Below are positions 35,636 through 44,041 of a stretch of DNA of 64,000 nucleotides, in pieces (within the stretch, counting starts at the first letter, position 1; each line of letters opens with the position of its first letter). The stretch is taken from the NCBI RefSeq assembly GCF_025961225.1, contig NZ_JAOQNG010000002.1, positions 248,001-312,000 of the forward strand. Reading direction: 5' to 3'. Position numbers and translations under genes: made by a program. The notes below the pieces were generated by a model. That model ran no database searches, had not been told where the DNA came from, and saw only the letters and a list, made by a program, of their open reading frames with translations. The stretch is from Azospirillum canadense. GTDB lineage: Bacteria; Pseudomonadota; Alphaproteobacteria; Azospirillales; Azospirillaceae.

Positions 35636-36490
35636 ATGTGTTCACAACAATGCTCTATGCCAGTTCCGGAGGCCTTCGACCCGCAATTCCTCAGGTCGCA
35701 GGTCTCCGCAGAACGAAAGGCGGGCGCGACCGTGGATGCGGACAAGGTTGTGCAGAGCATGACGAAACCCCGCAGTACCAAGAACATCACCGTTCTATTG
35801 CTCGACGACATGCTGCTCACACGGGAGTGCCTGTCGATGAGCATCAATCTCTGCGATCGTGGTGTGCATGTGCTGACCGCCGCCTCCGCGGCGGACGTGC
35901 AGCATCTGCTCCACGGCGAAACGGCACCCGATGTCGTCCTCTACAATTGCAGCGCGTTGGCCCCGCCCGAAACGGATTTCGCGGCCAGGCTCCGGGATGT
36001 CGTTGCATGCTTGGGAGATACGCCGCTGATCGTGCTGTCCGACCGGGAAGACGGGGATACCGTCCTTGAGGCTTTCCAACTCGGCGTCCGCGGCTACATA
36101 TCCACAGCCGTCGGCCTTTCGGTTGCGCTGGAAGCCATTCGCCTCATCGCCGCCGGCGGAACCTTCGTGCCGCCGAGCTTCCTGCACCAGCTCATCCAGG
36201 ACCAGGGCGCATTGCCGGGCCGCGCCGCCGAGGACAGCGCCCCTTCACCCGGGCCGAACGGGACGGCCGTCTTCCGCCAGGCTGCGGAAACGCCCTTGTA
36301 TGGACTGACGCCCCGCCAGCTTTCCGTCCTGGAATGCCTGAAGGAAGGAAAGCCCAACAAGATCATCGCGCATGAACTCGGCATGCGCGAAAGCACGGTC
36401 AAGGTCCACGTGCGCAGCATCCTGAAGAAGCTGGGCGTGACGAACCGCACCGAAGCGGTCTACCGCACCATGCGCCAGCCGGACGCATGA
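35636..36490 (+). CDS. LuxR-type regulator with degenerate receiver (paralogue)
   Basis: A 284-residue transcription factor: N-terminal extension of about 48 residues, receiver-like domain (50-165: VLLLDDMLLTRECLSMSI, LIVLSDREDGD, GVRGYISTAVGLSVALEAIR), linker, and LuxR helix-turn-helix GLTPRQLSVLECLKEGKPNK with KIIAHELGMRESTVKVHVRS. The phosphoacceptor position is Asn104 (VVLYNCS) and the conserved lysine is replaced by Thr. GGAGG seven bases before ATG 35636 sets the start; the frame is open to 35525. It is close to the regulator at 6338 in order, motifs and the same Asp-to-Asn change, so both are probably phosphorylation-independent or respond to another signal. Likely targets are polysaccharide or surface genes (inference). 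Confidence 0.91.
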   Translation: MCSQQCSMPVPEAFDPQFLRSQVSAERKAGATVDADKVVQSMTKPRSTKNITVLLLDDMLLTRECLSMSINLCDRGVHVLTAASAADVQHLLHGETAPDVVLYNCSALAPPETDFAARLRDVVACLGDTPLIVLSDREDGDTVLEAFQLGVRGYISTAVGLSVALEAIRLIAAGGTFVPPSFLHQLIQDQGALPGRAAEDSAPSPGPNGTAVFRQAAETPLYGLTPRQLSVLECLKEGKPNKIIAHELGMRESTVKVHVRSILKKLGVTNRTEAVYRTMRQPDA

Positions 36491-36565
36491 ATGGCCGGGA
36501 CATGGCGTCGGGCGTCACGCCGCTCGCATGCGCCGCTCTGGCCTACGGACCACATCAAATCATGA

Positions 36566-37057
36566 TCAGTTCATGTTCGGGAGGACGGTGGCGCCGCTGT
36601 GAATTTGCCGCAAGGCGCTGATGACGCTTCCGAGAGGAACGGAGCTGGCGATCATCCCGCCCAGGCCCATCGCCATGCCATTGCGAACCATGTTCGGGTT
36701 GACGGTGTCGGCGAGCACGGCCACGGGAGGATGAGAATCGTCCCGCAACAGCGCTTTCAGCAGCTGGTTGGTCGATCCCTTCGTCAGGCTTGCGCGGCCG
36801 ATGCACACCAGGACGATATCGGCGTCGCGCTGGACCGTTTGCAAGTCCGCCAGGGCCTGTGCGCAGCGCCAATGCCTCATCACCACGTCGCCGGCCTGCG
36901 CATTCACCGCCGTCGCCAGGCTCTCCCCAAAAAGGGCACGGTCGTCGATCACGGCAACGGCGATTTCCGCGCGACCGCCCGGCTCGCCGCCGCCCCGCTC
37001 CGGAGCATACGGCGCAGTCCTGTTATGAACGCTGGCCGGGGGACCGGAACCAACCAT
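36566..37057 (-). CDS. Stand-alone receiver-like protein lacking phosphoacceptor (second)
   Basis: A 163-residue protein with a poorly conserved 30-residue leader and a receiver-like body: IAVAVIDDRALFGESLATAV, DADIVLVCIGRAS, PVAVLADTVNPNMV, GLGGMIASSVPLGSVISALR, HSGATVLPN. Cys85 occupies the phosphoacceptor site and the Lys is replaced by Ser. No DNA-binding domain follows. It is convergent with the LuxR-type gene at 35636, 75 bases away. With 34358 it frames that regulator on both sides, which suggests a working group of non-phosphorylated receivers. Confidence 0.75.
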   Translation of the reverse strand: MVGSGPPASVHNRTAPYAPERGGGEPGGRAEIAVAVIDDRALFGESLATAVNAQAGDVVMRHWRCAQALADLQTVQRDADIVLVCIGRASLTKGSTNQLLKALLRDDSHPPVAVLADTVNPNMVRNGMAMGLGGMIASSVPLGSVISALRQIHSGATVLPNMN

Positions 37058-37430
37058 AATGGCTTCCCGATTCCAACATCACGGAAATCGCCTGTGCGCT
37101 CCTCACGCAGCGGAGGCAGAACGGAAACCTATAGACTTTCGCTTCTTCGTAATAGGTGTCATTTTGGATTAAAGAGAGTTTACAATCATATTGGCCGCTT
37201 ACGCGGAAAAATAGTGTTGCAATGAAATGATCGCCTAATCGTTCAGACCTCCACTTTCTTGGCGTTTTCACCTTCACAACGTACCACGGAGGAAGAGTGG
37301 ACTTCGCCGCATCCATCGCTTTAGCATATCGTCGATCGATAAACGCTTGCCTATTCGGTGCCGGTGTGTTGGCAGCCGCGCCAAGTGATTGCCATCGCCC
37401 CTCCGCGGAAGCTCACAGCACGCAAAGGCC
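37058..37430. other. AT-rich divergent intergenic region
   Basis: About 370 bases between the receiver-like gene and the cytochrome genes. The stretch 37130-37340 is AT-rich. It probably carries both promoters. No terminator, palindrome or small gene is evident. Confidence 0.35.
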
Positions 37431-37799
37431 ATGCCCATGGTCAAATCGCCGTGCCGATCTTTCATCGTCGGCCTGTTCCTCGCGTCGGTCGCCATGCCGT
37501 CGGCGCGCGCCGCGACCGATGGTCCGGGTGGTCCCGGCTACGGGCGTCAGCTGACCGAAGACATTTGCGGCGAGTGCCATCGCGTCTCCGCGATCCCGAC
37601 CGCCAAGCGCCCGCCGATGCAGGAAGATCTCGCCGCGCCGGACCTGACGGAACGGATGCGCGATCCCAGCATGACCGAACTGGCTCTGCGCAGCTATCTG
37701 CAGATCTCCCACCCCGTAATGCCGAACATCCGGCTGAACCGGGACGAAACCGACGATATCGTGGCCTATCTCATGTCGCTGAAGGGAGGCGCGCGATGA
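37431..37799 (+). CDS. Small periplasmic c-type cytochrome
   Basis: A 122-residue mono-haem cytochrome c. An N-terminal signal peptide (FIVGLFLASVAMPSARA, cleavage near Ala27) precedes the haem site CGECH (Cys46, Cys49, His50). A likely distal ligand is the methionine in ISHPVMPNIRL, and NRDETDDIVAYLMSLK is the standard C-terminal helix. It acts as a periplasmic electron carrier. Starts at 37431 and 37437 are both possible. Its stop overlaps the start of the second cytochrome (ATGA), so both are made together. Confidence 0.9.
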   Translation: MPMVKSPCRSFIVGLFLASVAMPSARAATDGPGGPGYGRQLTEDICGECHRVSAIPTAKRPPMQEDLAAPDLTERMRDPSMTELALRSYLQISHPVMPNIRLNRDETDDIVAYLMSLKGGAR

Positions 37800-38122
37800 A
37801 GGCGCAACCGGTCGCGGCCTTTCCGATCGTGCTGCTTGCCCTCTCGTCGACGGTTTACGCGGCGGACACGGAGAACGGCCGGCGCATCGCCGACCGCTGG
37901 TGCACGTCCTGCCACGTCGTGTCGGGCCGCGGATCGACCACCAACACTCCCGGCGGAACCGACGCGGTGCCAACGCTGGCCAGCATCGCACGGGATCCCG
38001 CCCGGGGACCGAACTGGCTGCGGCAGTGGTTGACCTCTCCACACCCGCCGATGCCGGACCTGAGCCTGTCCCGGGCGGAGATCGACGACGTGGTGGCTTA
38101 CCTGCAGACCCTGTCCCGCTGA
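37796..38122 (+). CDS. Small periplasmic c-type cytochrome (second)
   Basis: A 108-residue mono-haem cytochrome c with signal peptide (FPIVLLALSSTVYAA), haem site CTSCH (Cys36, Cys39, His40) and the distal-ligand region SPHPPMPDLSLSRAE, closing with IDDVVAYLQTLSR. It is a divergent relative of its upstream neighbour and is translationally coupled to it. The pair could pass electrons between a periplasmic dehydrogenase and a terminal oxidase, but no such enzyme is next to them; the adjacent alcohol dehydrogenase is a cytoplasmic, nicotinamide-dependent type. Confidence 0.9.
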   Translation: MKAQPVAAFPIVLLALSSTVYAADTENGRRIADRWCTSCHVVSGRGSTTNTPGGTDAVPTLASIARDPARGPNWLRQWLTSPHPPMPDLSLSRAEIDDVVAYLQTLSR

Positions 38123-38199
38123 GGGGGCCGGCGGGTCGGCGGGTTCACGACCGCTTGGCCGCCGCTTGGCGACGTTCATACCTCCCAGCGAGGGGCACC

Positions 38200-39198
38200 A
38201 TGAAGGCGATGATCCTGCCGCAGCCGCGCACGGTCCTGGTCCCGGCGGTGCTGCCCGATCCCGAGCCGGGGCCGGGCCAGATCCTGATCGGCGTTCATAC
38301 CTGCGCTGTGTGCCGGACGGATTTGCACGTCATCGATGGTGAACTGCCGCATCCCAAGCTGCCGCTCGTTCCCGGACACGAGATCATCGGGACCGTGCTG
38401 GACACCGGGCCGGGCGTGGAGCGTTTTCGGACCGGTGACCGCGTGGGCGTTCCATGGCTCGGCTGGAGCTGCGGGGAATGCGTCTATTGCCGTTCCGGGC
38501 GCGAAAATCTCTGCGATCGGGCGCGCTACACCGGCTACCAAATCGACGGCGGGTATGCCGAGATGACCGTTGCCGACGCCCGCTACGCCTTTGCCATCGA
38601 TCCATCCTACACGGACGCGGAGGCTGCGCCGCTGATGTGCGCCGGCTTGATCGGCTATCGGGCGCTCCGCATGGCCGACGGGGACGCGGTGACCAAGGCG
38701 GAACGCCTTGGACTCTACGGATTTGGAGCGGCCGCGCACATCATCATCCAGGTCGCCCGGCACCAGGGACGGCGGGTCTTCGCCTTCACCCGCACCGGCG
38801 ACGACGCGGCCCAGGCACTGGCCCGGGAATTGGGAGCCGTGTGGGCCGGTGGGTCGGAAGAGGAGCCACCCGAACCATTGGACGCGGCCATCCTGTTCGC
38901 ACCCGTCGGTGCGCTGGTGCCGATCGCGTTGCGCGCGGTCGTGAAGGGCGGTGTCGTCGTTTGCGCCGGCATTCACATGAGCGACATCCCATCCTTTCCC
39001 TACGAAATCCTGTGGGGCGAGCGGATGGTGCGCTCGGTCGCCAATCTCACCCGGCGCGATGGGGAGGAGTTTTTGGCGCTCGCGGCCCGCGTCCCCGTGC
39101 GCACACGAACCACGTCCTTTCCCCTCACCCAGGCGAACGAGGCGGTCGACGCGCTCCGGCGCGGCATCATCAGCGGTGCCGCGGTGCTGACCGTTTGA
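38200..39198 (+). CDS. Zinc-dependent alcohol dehydrogenase
   Basis: Medium-chain dehydrogenase (332 residues). Catalytic zinc ligands are in HTCAVCRTDLHV (Cys38) and PLVPGHEIIG (His60, Glu61); the structural zinc site is complete (Cys91, Cys94, Cys97, Cys105 in SCGECVYCRSGRENLC). The nucleotide site is LYGFGAAAH. The DLHVIDGELPHPKLP segment fits the AdhA-like subgroup that oxidises or reduces simple alcohols/aldehydes with NAD(P)H in the cytoplasm. GAGGGG precedes the ATG. It is 77 bases after the cytochrome genes and may be cotranscribed; the functional link is not clear. Confidence 0.92.
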   Translation: MKAMILPQPRTVLVPAVLPDPEPGPGQILIGVHTCAVCRTDLHVIDGELPHPKLPLVPGHEIIGTVLDTGPGVERFRTGDRVGVPWLGWSCGECVYCRSGRENLCDRARYTGYQIDGGYAEMTVADARYAFAIDPSYTDAEAAPLMCAGLIGYRALRMADGDAVTKAERLGLYGFGAAAHIIIQVARHQGRRVFAFTRTGDDAAQALARELGAVWAGGSEEEPPEPLDAAILFAPVGALVPIALRAVVKGGVVVCAGIHMSDIPSFPYEILWGERMVRSVANLTRRDGEEFLALAARVPVRTRTTSFPLTQANEAVDALRRGIISGAAVLTV

Positions 39199-39519
39199 CG
39201 GCTCCGCGCGCCGCGTCGGTGAGAAGACCGACATGTGCAAACCGACATGGGCGGGGCACACCCCGTCCATAGTGCGGAGTGCGGTCAGGAGATTTGATCG
39301 CAGGTATTAATCAAACAGGCCCGAATTGCTATGGCCCAACCACTAATCGCGATTCCCGCCAATCGATCGATGTATTAGAATTCCCAGTTGGAGATAAACA
39401 TACAGAAATAAAATGGCTGCGCGGGGCCACGTAGCAGGGCATTCCGTCATAAGAATATCCGTGACGATGACGCCGATCCCACAGCCTCCAAGTATACAAT
39501 ATTCAGGGAGGTCATCGTC
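39199..39519. other. Intergenic region before the Sel1-like gene
   Basis: About 320 bases, AT-rich between 39290 and 39420. It ends with the GGAGG ribosome site at 39507-39511. The octamer ccgacatg occurs twice near 39228-39250. No terminator or small gene is seen. Confidence 0.35.
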
Positions 39520-40581
39520 ATGCGAACCGGGCACCTTCCGCGTTTGCCATATTCGCTGCTGACAAGCCACCGGATGCTGCTTGCGGTCACAACCGTGCTC
39601 GCCGTGTCGACGGGGCCGGGCGCCGCCGCGCAGAGCGACGAACCCAGCGACGAATGGAGAAACGTCCGCCCTTCCGCGCTGGATCCCCCAGGCAGCGGCC
39701 GGACGGTGCAGCCGGACGATCCATTCATGCTTCCCTATCTCGCCGCGGAAGCGATGCCTGGATTCGCCGGCCTGCCGACCCCGCTGGTCGTCGTCGTCAG
39801 TCCACCGACCAAAGCCGGCTCAACGGCGGTTTCCGAAACCTATGTTCAGATTTCCAGAATGCCGCCGAACGCCACACTGTCGCGTGGCCGCAATCTCGGC
39901 AACGGCACCTGGCGGGTGCCGCTCGACGAACTGCCCAATCTGGCGATCACCCTGGCCCCGGATCAGATCGGAACGACGCGGCTGAGCGTCACGGCAATCA
40001 GCGAGCACGGCGGTGGTCTGGTCGGTCAGCGTAGCGTCGACCTGGATGTGCAGATGCGCGCCTTGAAAGCCACAAACGCCGCGATCCCGCAACGCGACGT
40101 CGACGTCGCGAACCGGGTGACCCAGTCGGCAAGCTCGGCGACGACGGAAACGCTTGCGTTGCGCAGCGTCGACCCGCCGGTCCGCCCGGTGCCGGAAGCG
40201 CGGCCGACCGCGCAACCCACACCGCCGTCGGTGGTGGCCATGGCGGTGCCCAGCCTGCCGCCGCATCCGCCCGTCAGCACGACGGTGCCTGCGGATGCGC
40301 AACGCTTGCTCAAGCGCGGCCAGGAACTGTTCGCACAAGGCGATTTGGCGGGGGCGCGGCTCTTCTTCCGGCGGGCGGCGGCCGGCGGCAGCGCAGAAGC
40401 GACCCTGGCTCTCGGCAAGACCTACGATCCCCTCGTGCTCGAACGGATGCATGTGCGCGGCCTGTCGCCCGACCCCGAGCAGGCCGTTCGTCTCTATGGG
40501 GAGGCGGTGGCGAAAGGCGTCGGCGACGCCGACGGCCCACTGAAGGAACTGACCGGCTGGTTTGCCACCCATCGCAAATAG
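39520..40581 (+). CDS. Secreted protein with C-terminal Sel1/TPR-like region
   Basis: A 353-residue protein with a signal peptide (MLLAVTTVLAVSTGPGAAA, residues 19-37). The N-terminal half (about 85-190) looks like a beta-rich domain (PTPLVVVVSPPTKAG, TYVQISRMPPNATLSRG, LAITLAPDQIG, LSVTAISEHG). A proline-rich linker (about 220-260) leads to a Sel1/TPR-like C-terminus with LLKRGQELFAQGDLAGARLFFRRAA, AEATLALGKTYDP and DPEQAVRLYGEAVAKG. It therefore looks like a periplasmic scaffold. The TAXI solute-binding protein follows 71 bases later, and the two probably form one transcript. The specific function is not known. Confidence 0.78.
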   Translation: MRTGHLPRLPYSLLTSHRMLLAVTTVLAVSTGPGAAAQSDEPSDEWRNVRPSALDPPGSGRTVQPDDPFMLPYLAAEAMPGFAGLPTPLVVVVSPPTKAGSTAVSETYVQISRMPPNATLSRGRNLGNGTWRVPLDELPNLAITLAPDQIGTTRLSVTAISEHGGGLVGQRSVDLDVQMRALKATNAAIPQRDVDVANRVTQSASSATTETLALRSVDPPVRPVPEARPTAQPTPPSVVAMAVPSLPPHPPVSTTVPADAQRLLKRGQELFAQGDLAGARLFFRRAAAGGSAEATLALGKTYDPLVLERMHVRGLSPDPEQAVRLYGEAVAKGVGDADGPLKELTGWFATHRK

Positions 40582-40652
40582 TCGCCTGCGAGCCGTCCGC
40601 ACTGTGCGCCGACGCCGCACTCCGACGCCGCACTCCGACTGGGAGACCATTC

Positions 40653-41771
40653 ATGAAAAAACTCCTGCTCATCGCCGGGCTGGCGAGCGCCGCGATGATC
40701 GCCACGGTCTCCGCCGAGCCCGTCCGCCGCCCGACCGGGGCGGACGGCGACGCCTCCCTTGCCGAGCGGATGAACGCCAACACCGTGGCGGTGATTTCAG
40801 GCACGCCGGGGGGAACCTATTTCCGCATGGCGAGCGACATGGCCTTTATCCTCGACAACGGCGACGATCTGCGCATCCTGCCGGTGCTCGGCAAGGGGGC
40901 CGGGCAGAACGCCTACGACGTGCGCTTCCTCAAGGGCATCGACCTCGGCTTCGTGCGCACCGACACCATGGACCAGCTTCGTCAGGACCCGCGCCTGCGC
41001 AACATCGACAACCAGCTGGTCTACGTCGCGCGCCTGTTCAACGACGAGCTTCACGTCATTGCCCCGCGCGAGGTCACCGACTACCGCCAGCTTGCGGGCA
41101 AGAAGGTCAGCTTCGACGTGTCGGGCAGCGGAACCGACACGTCCGGCCGGCTGATGTTCCAAGGACTGGGCATAAAAGTGGACGCGATCAACGTCGACCA
41201 GCCGACGGCGATCAACATGCTGAAGAGCGGTGAGATCGCCGCCATGGTGTCCGTGGCGGCGAAGCCGGTTGCCGTTGTTTCATCGATCAACGACGAACGA
41301 TTCCATTTCCTTGAGGTCCCCTATGCGGAACCGCTGGAGAAGAACTATTTCCCAGCCGTGTTGACCGGCGACGATTACCCGAAGCTCGTCAAGCCCGGCG
41401 AGACGGTCAACACCGTCGCGGTGGGCACGATCCTGGCCACCTACAATTGGCCCGAACGCACCGACCGCTATCGCCGCATCGCGCGGTTCATCGATTCCTT
41501 CTTCTCGAAGATCGACGAGTTCCAAAAGCCGCAGCGCCATCCGAAATGGCAGGAGGTGAACCTCGAAGCCACGGTCGGCGGCGGGTGGAAGCGTTTCAAG
41601 GCGGCCGAGGACTGGCTCAGCGGCCACCACGACGCCCGCCCGGTCTTGTCGGCGGAGGCGCGTCAGAGCCTCGGGCAGGTCATCCAGCAGACCGCGCCCA
41701 GCCTGCGGGCGAGCGAGCGCGACCGGCTGATCGATGACTTCCTGAAGTGGCGGACCAGCCAGCCGCAGTGA
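40653..41771 (+). CDS. TAXI-family solute-binding protein (TRAP type)
   Basis: A 372-residue periplasmic protein of the TAXI branch of TRAP substrate-binding subunits. A signal peptide (KKLLLIAGLASAAMIATVSA) precedes NTVAVISGTPGGTYFRMASD, the family's hallmark GTxGGTYF block; RFLKGIDLGFVRTDTMDQL, QLAGKKVSFDVSGSGTDTSG and AINMLKSGEIAAMV follow. GGGAG lies 7 bases before the ATG. No TRAP membrane subunit is encoded nearby, so it is either served by a distant permease or works as a sensor-type binding protein with the Sel1-like partner at 39520. Substrate unknown. Confidence 0.9.
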   Translation: MKKLLLIAGLASAAMIATVSAEPVRRPTGADGDASLAERMNANTVAVISGTPGGTYFRMASDMAFILDNGDDLRILPVLGKGAGQNAYDVRFLKGIDLGFVRTDTMDQLRQDPRLRNIDNQLVYVARLFNDELHVIAPREVTDYRQLAGKKVSFDVSGSGTDTSGRLMFQGLGIKVDAINVDQPTAINMLKSGEIAAMVSVAAKPVAVVSSINDERFHFLEVPYAEPLEKNYFPAVLTGDDYPKLVKPGETVNTVAVGTILATYNWPERTDRYRRIARFIDSFFSKIDEFQKPQRHPKWQEVNLEATVGGGWKRFKAAEDWLSGHHDARPVLSAEARQSLGQVIQQTAPSLRASERDRLIDDFLKWRTSQPQ

Positions 41772-41802
41772 GGGGCCGGGAGTGAGGTGCCGGCGGGATA
41801 CT

Positions 41803-42168
41803 TCAGGCCGACCGGCGCGCCGCCCAGGGGGGCACAGCGGCCTGCGCCGCCGCTTGCCAGGGGACGATCTGGATGACGGCGCGGGCTTCGAGGCCGCCGG
41901 TCGTGCGCAGCCGGTCGATGACGGTGAGCGGTTCGTCCTCCTGCGGCAGGCCGGGCTGCGTCAGCAGGTAGCGGTGGTTGTTCGCGGTCACCGCCCAGCC
42001 CGGCGGCTCCGCCGGACGGCTGGTCGCCACCGTGGTCACAGGTTCCGAGACGAGCCACGCGCCGTCCTCGATGCTCCACCCGATCAGGCGGCGCTGCCGG
42101 CCTCCGACGTCGAGCCACGCCCAGGCGCGGAGGTGGGTGGTCAGGCCGGTGTCGAACTGGACGATCAT
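41803..42168 (-). CDS. Hypothetical protein, about 121 residues
   Basis: A 121-residue protein beginning MIVQFDTGLTTHLRAWAWLD, with no signal peptide or membrane segment. It contains WSIEDGAWLVSEPVTTVA and NNHRYLLTQPGLPQ segments but I do not recognise a family. I used ATG 42168 because GAGGG stands 9 bases upstream; ATG 42177 abuts that site too closely. The antisense frame 41782-42216 is also open but reads as low-complexity. It is convergent with the TAXI gene, 31 bases away. Confidence 0.55.
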   Translation of the reverse strand: MIVQFDTGLTTHLRAWAWLDVGGRQRRLIGWSIEDGAWLVSEPVTTVATSRPAEPPGWAVTANNHRYLLTQPGLPQEDEPLTVIDRLRTTGGLEARAVIQIVPWQAAAQAAVPPWAARRSA

Positions 42169-42378
42169 GTGGGTCATCCCTCGGTCGTTGGCGTCGTGGT
42201 TGGCATCGTCGGTTGATGAGCCCACATTACATGTTCTTGTTTTGTTCGGATAGAGGAAAAGTTGCCGCCCCAGCGGATGGCCGGCTACCTCTGATGGAGG
42301 ATTGCCGGCACCGGGCTGCTTTGAAAGAATCGGGGGGAAATCTCCTCAGCACCTCTCCTCCGCACCAGGGAGGCGGCC

Positions 42379-42600
42379 ATGCGCTGGGCAACGCTCGCGT
42401 TCGCGTGGATGGTGGTGGCCTGCGCCACCAACGAACAGGCCTGCGCCGGACGTGATCCGGATGGCTACGAACGCTGCATCCATCAGCGGGAGCAGGCGCA
42501 GCGGGAATCGCAGGACCGGGTCCGCAGCTTCCAGAGCGGCCAGAGCGTCTGGACCGGGAGCATCCATCCCCCGACCTGCGTCGGCCGCACCTGCTACTGA
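42379..42600 (+). CDS. Small putative lipoprotein
   Basis: A 73-residue protein with a short export signal: MRWATLAFAWMVVACATN, where VVAC matches a lipobox (Cys15), though the positive N-region is minimal. Four further cysteines (residues about 22, 33, 66 and 71) suggest disulfides in the periplasm. The middle HQREQAQRESQDRVRSFQSG is helical and polar. A strong GGGAGG site precedes the ATG. It is convergent with the porin gene, 25 bases away. No function can be assigned. Confidence 0.6.
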   Translation: MRWATLAFAWMVVACATNEQACAGRDPDGYERCIHQREQAQRESQDRVRSFQSGQSVWTGSIHPPTCVGRTCY

Positions 42601-42625
42601 GCGGTCTTTGCCATCCACTGCCGAC

Positions 42626-44041
42626 TCAGAACTTGAACACGGCCTCCATCCCGACGAAGTGGGTCGTCTTGGCCGGGCCGGTGTCCTTGATGAAGGCGCC
42701 GGGCTTGAAGATGGAGTAGGAGACCAGTCCCTCCACCGTCCGGCCGGCGCTGTAGGACAGCACCAGTTCGCCCTGCGTCCCGATGTAGCGCGCCCCAGAC
42801 CCGGCCCCAGAGCGCAGGAGGCCGCCGGTCAGGTCGTACACGCCGTCGTCCAGGCTCTCCCGCCAATAGGCGATGGCCGAGGCGTTGAGGCTGAACTCCT
42901 CCGACAGGGCGAGGTCGACGGACGGGTGCAGGTTCATCAGGTTGAAGGGGCCGACCGGCGTCAGCTCCCCGAAATACTTCGCGCGGGGGAACAGCGGGTT
43001 GAAGGTCTCCAGCGTGCCGTCGCGCGGGTTGGTGTCACCGCTGGCGATGTTGGCCTTCAGACCGAACCGCGGCTGCAGCGGCAGGCTGTCCATGCGGTAC
43101 CCGGTGTCGGTCGCCAGCGACCAGGCCTGGATGCTGCCGGTGCCGAAGCTGCCGAACTGGCCCATCGCCTCCCAATTCCAATCCCAGCCGTCGGCCTTGC
43201 CGAAGAAACGGGTGCCCAGCGTGTGCCTCTCCTCCCGCCCCGTGCCGGCGTCGAAGGACGCGCGGTCATTGCGGTAGCCGATGTAGTAGGCGTCCAGGCC
43301 CGTGGTGCCGCCCCAGCCGAGGTCGAGGGGGCGCGTGGCGTAGAGCGCCCAGGCGGCGCGGCGCCCGTCGCGCTCGTCGTCGAACAGCTTCGGCGAAACG
43401 CGGACCGGCCGGCCGAGGAAGGCGTCCACGCGCCAGGGGCCGGCCGTGACGATCCCGGTCACCGCGTCGAAGGAGCGCGGCACGTTCGCGCCGTAGCGGA
43501 TGGAGATCAGCCGCTCCGACCCGTAGGACAGCATCTGCCGGCCGATGCGCAGCGTCCCCTGCGCCTCCCCCAGGGGTGCGTTGAAGTCGGCGAAGCCCTG
43601 CATCAGGTCGATCCGGTCGGCGTCCGGCTGGGCCAGCGGTTCGAGCTTGCCCACAGCGTCGGCCAGGATCAGCTGCCCGAAGACGCGGAACCCCTGCCCT
43701 ACCCGCAGGTCGGCGTAGGGCAGCACGCGCCAGAACCCATAGGCGTCGTTCTGCGGGTTGTCCTGGCCCCAGCTGCTGTTGCGGATGGCCTCGAAGCGCA
43801 GCCGGGTCTCCTGCCCGAAGGACAGGGACGCGTACCCGTCGGAGGTCAGGGGGGTGGCCTTGAACGGCTCCCAGAAGGCGCCAGTGCGCGCGTTGGGGTC
43901 GAGGAGGTAACGGTAATCCTCGTTGAAGCGGGTGTTGGTCAGGGGCGGCGGTGCCGGATCCGCTGCCCCCGCCGTGCCAGACCCCACCATGTTGGTCACC
44001 AGACACAGGGCGAGAACCGCCGCCCCGACGCGCGCCCTCAT
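42626..44041 (-). CDS. Alginate-export-family outer membrane porin
   Basis: A 471-residue predicted beta-barrel of the alginate_exp family. Signal peptide (AVLALCLVTNMVGSGTAGAA) is followed by NTRFNEDYRYLLDPNARTGA and SFGQETRLRFEAIRNSSWG, standard for the family, then VLPYADLRVGQGFRVFGQLI and GRQMLSYGSERLISIRYGAN. The chain ends in a C-terminal aromatic residue (AVFKF), as outer membrane proteins do. Despite the name, such porins serve many substrates. It is the last gene of the minus-strand operon and its ATG overlaps the MFS gene's stop, so it probably admits the small molecule handled by the operon. Confidence 0.92.
   Translation of the reverse strand: MRARVGAAVLALCLVTNMVGSGTAGAADPAPPPLTNTRFNEDYRYLLDPNARTGAFWEPFKATPLTSDGYASLSFGQETRLRFEAIRNSSWGQDNPQNDAYGFWRVLPYADLRVGQGFRVFGQLILADAVGKLEPLAQPDADRIDLMQGFADFNAPLGEAQGTLRIGRQMLSYGSERLISIRYGANVPRSFDAVTGIVTAGPWRVDAFLGRPVRVSPKLFDDERDGRRAAWALYATRPLDLGWGGTTGLDAYYIGYRNDRASFDAGTGREERHTLGTRFFGKADGWDWNWEAMGQFGSFGTGSIQAWSLATDTGYRMDSLPLQPRFGLKANIASGDTNPRDGTLETFNPLFPRAKYFGELTPVGPFNLMNLHPSVDLALSEEFSLNASAIAYWRESLDDGVYDLTGGLLRSGAGSGARYIGTQGELVLSYSAGRTVEGLVSYSIFKPGAFIKDTGPAKTTHFVGMEAVFKF

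Noticed and set aside
37431..39198. Quinoprotein or membrane alcohol dehydrogenase complex with cytochrome subunits
   Set aside because: The dehydrogenase is a zinc, nicotinamide-dependent cytoplasmic type without signal peptide or PQQ motifs, so direct electron transfer to the cytochromes is not expected.
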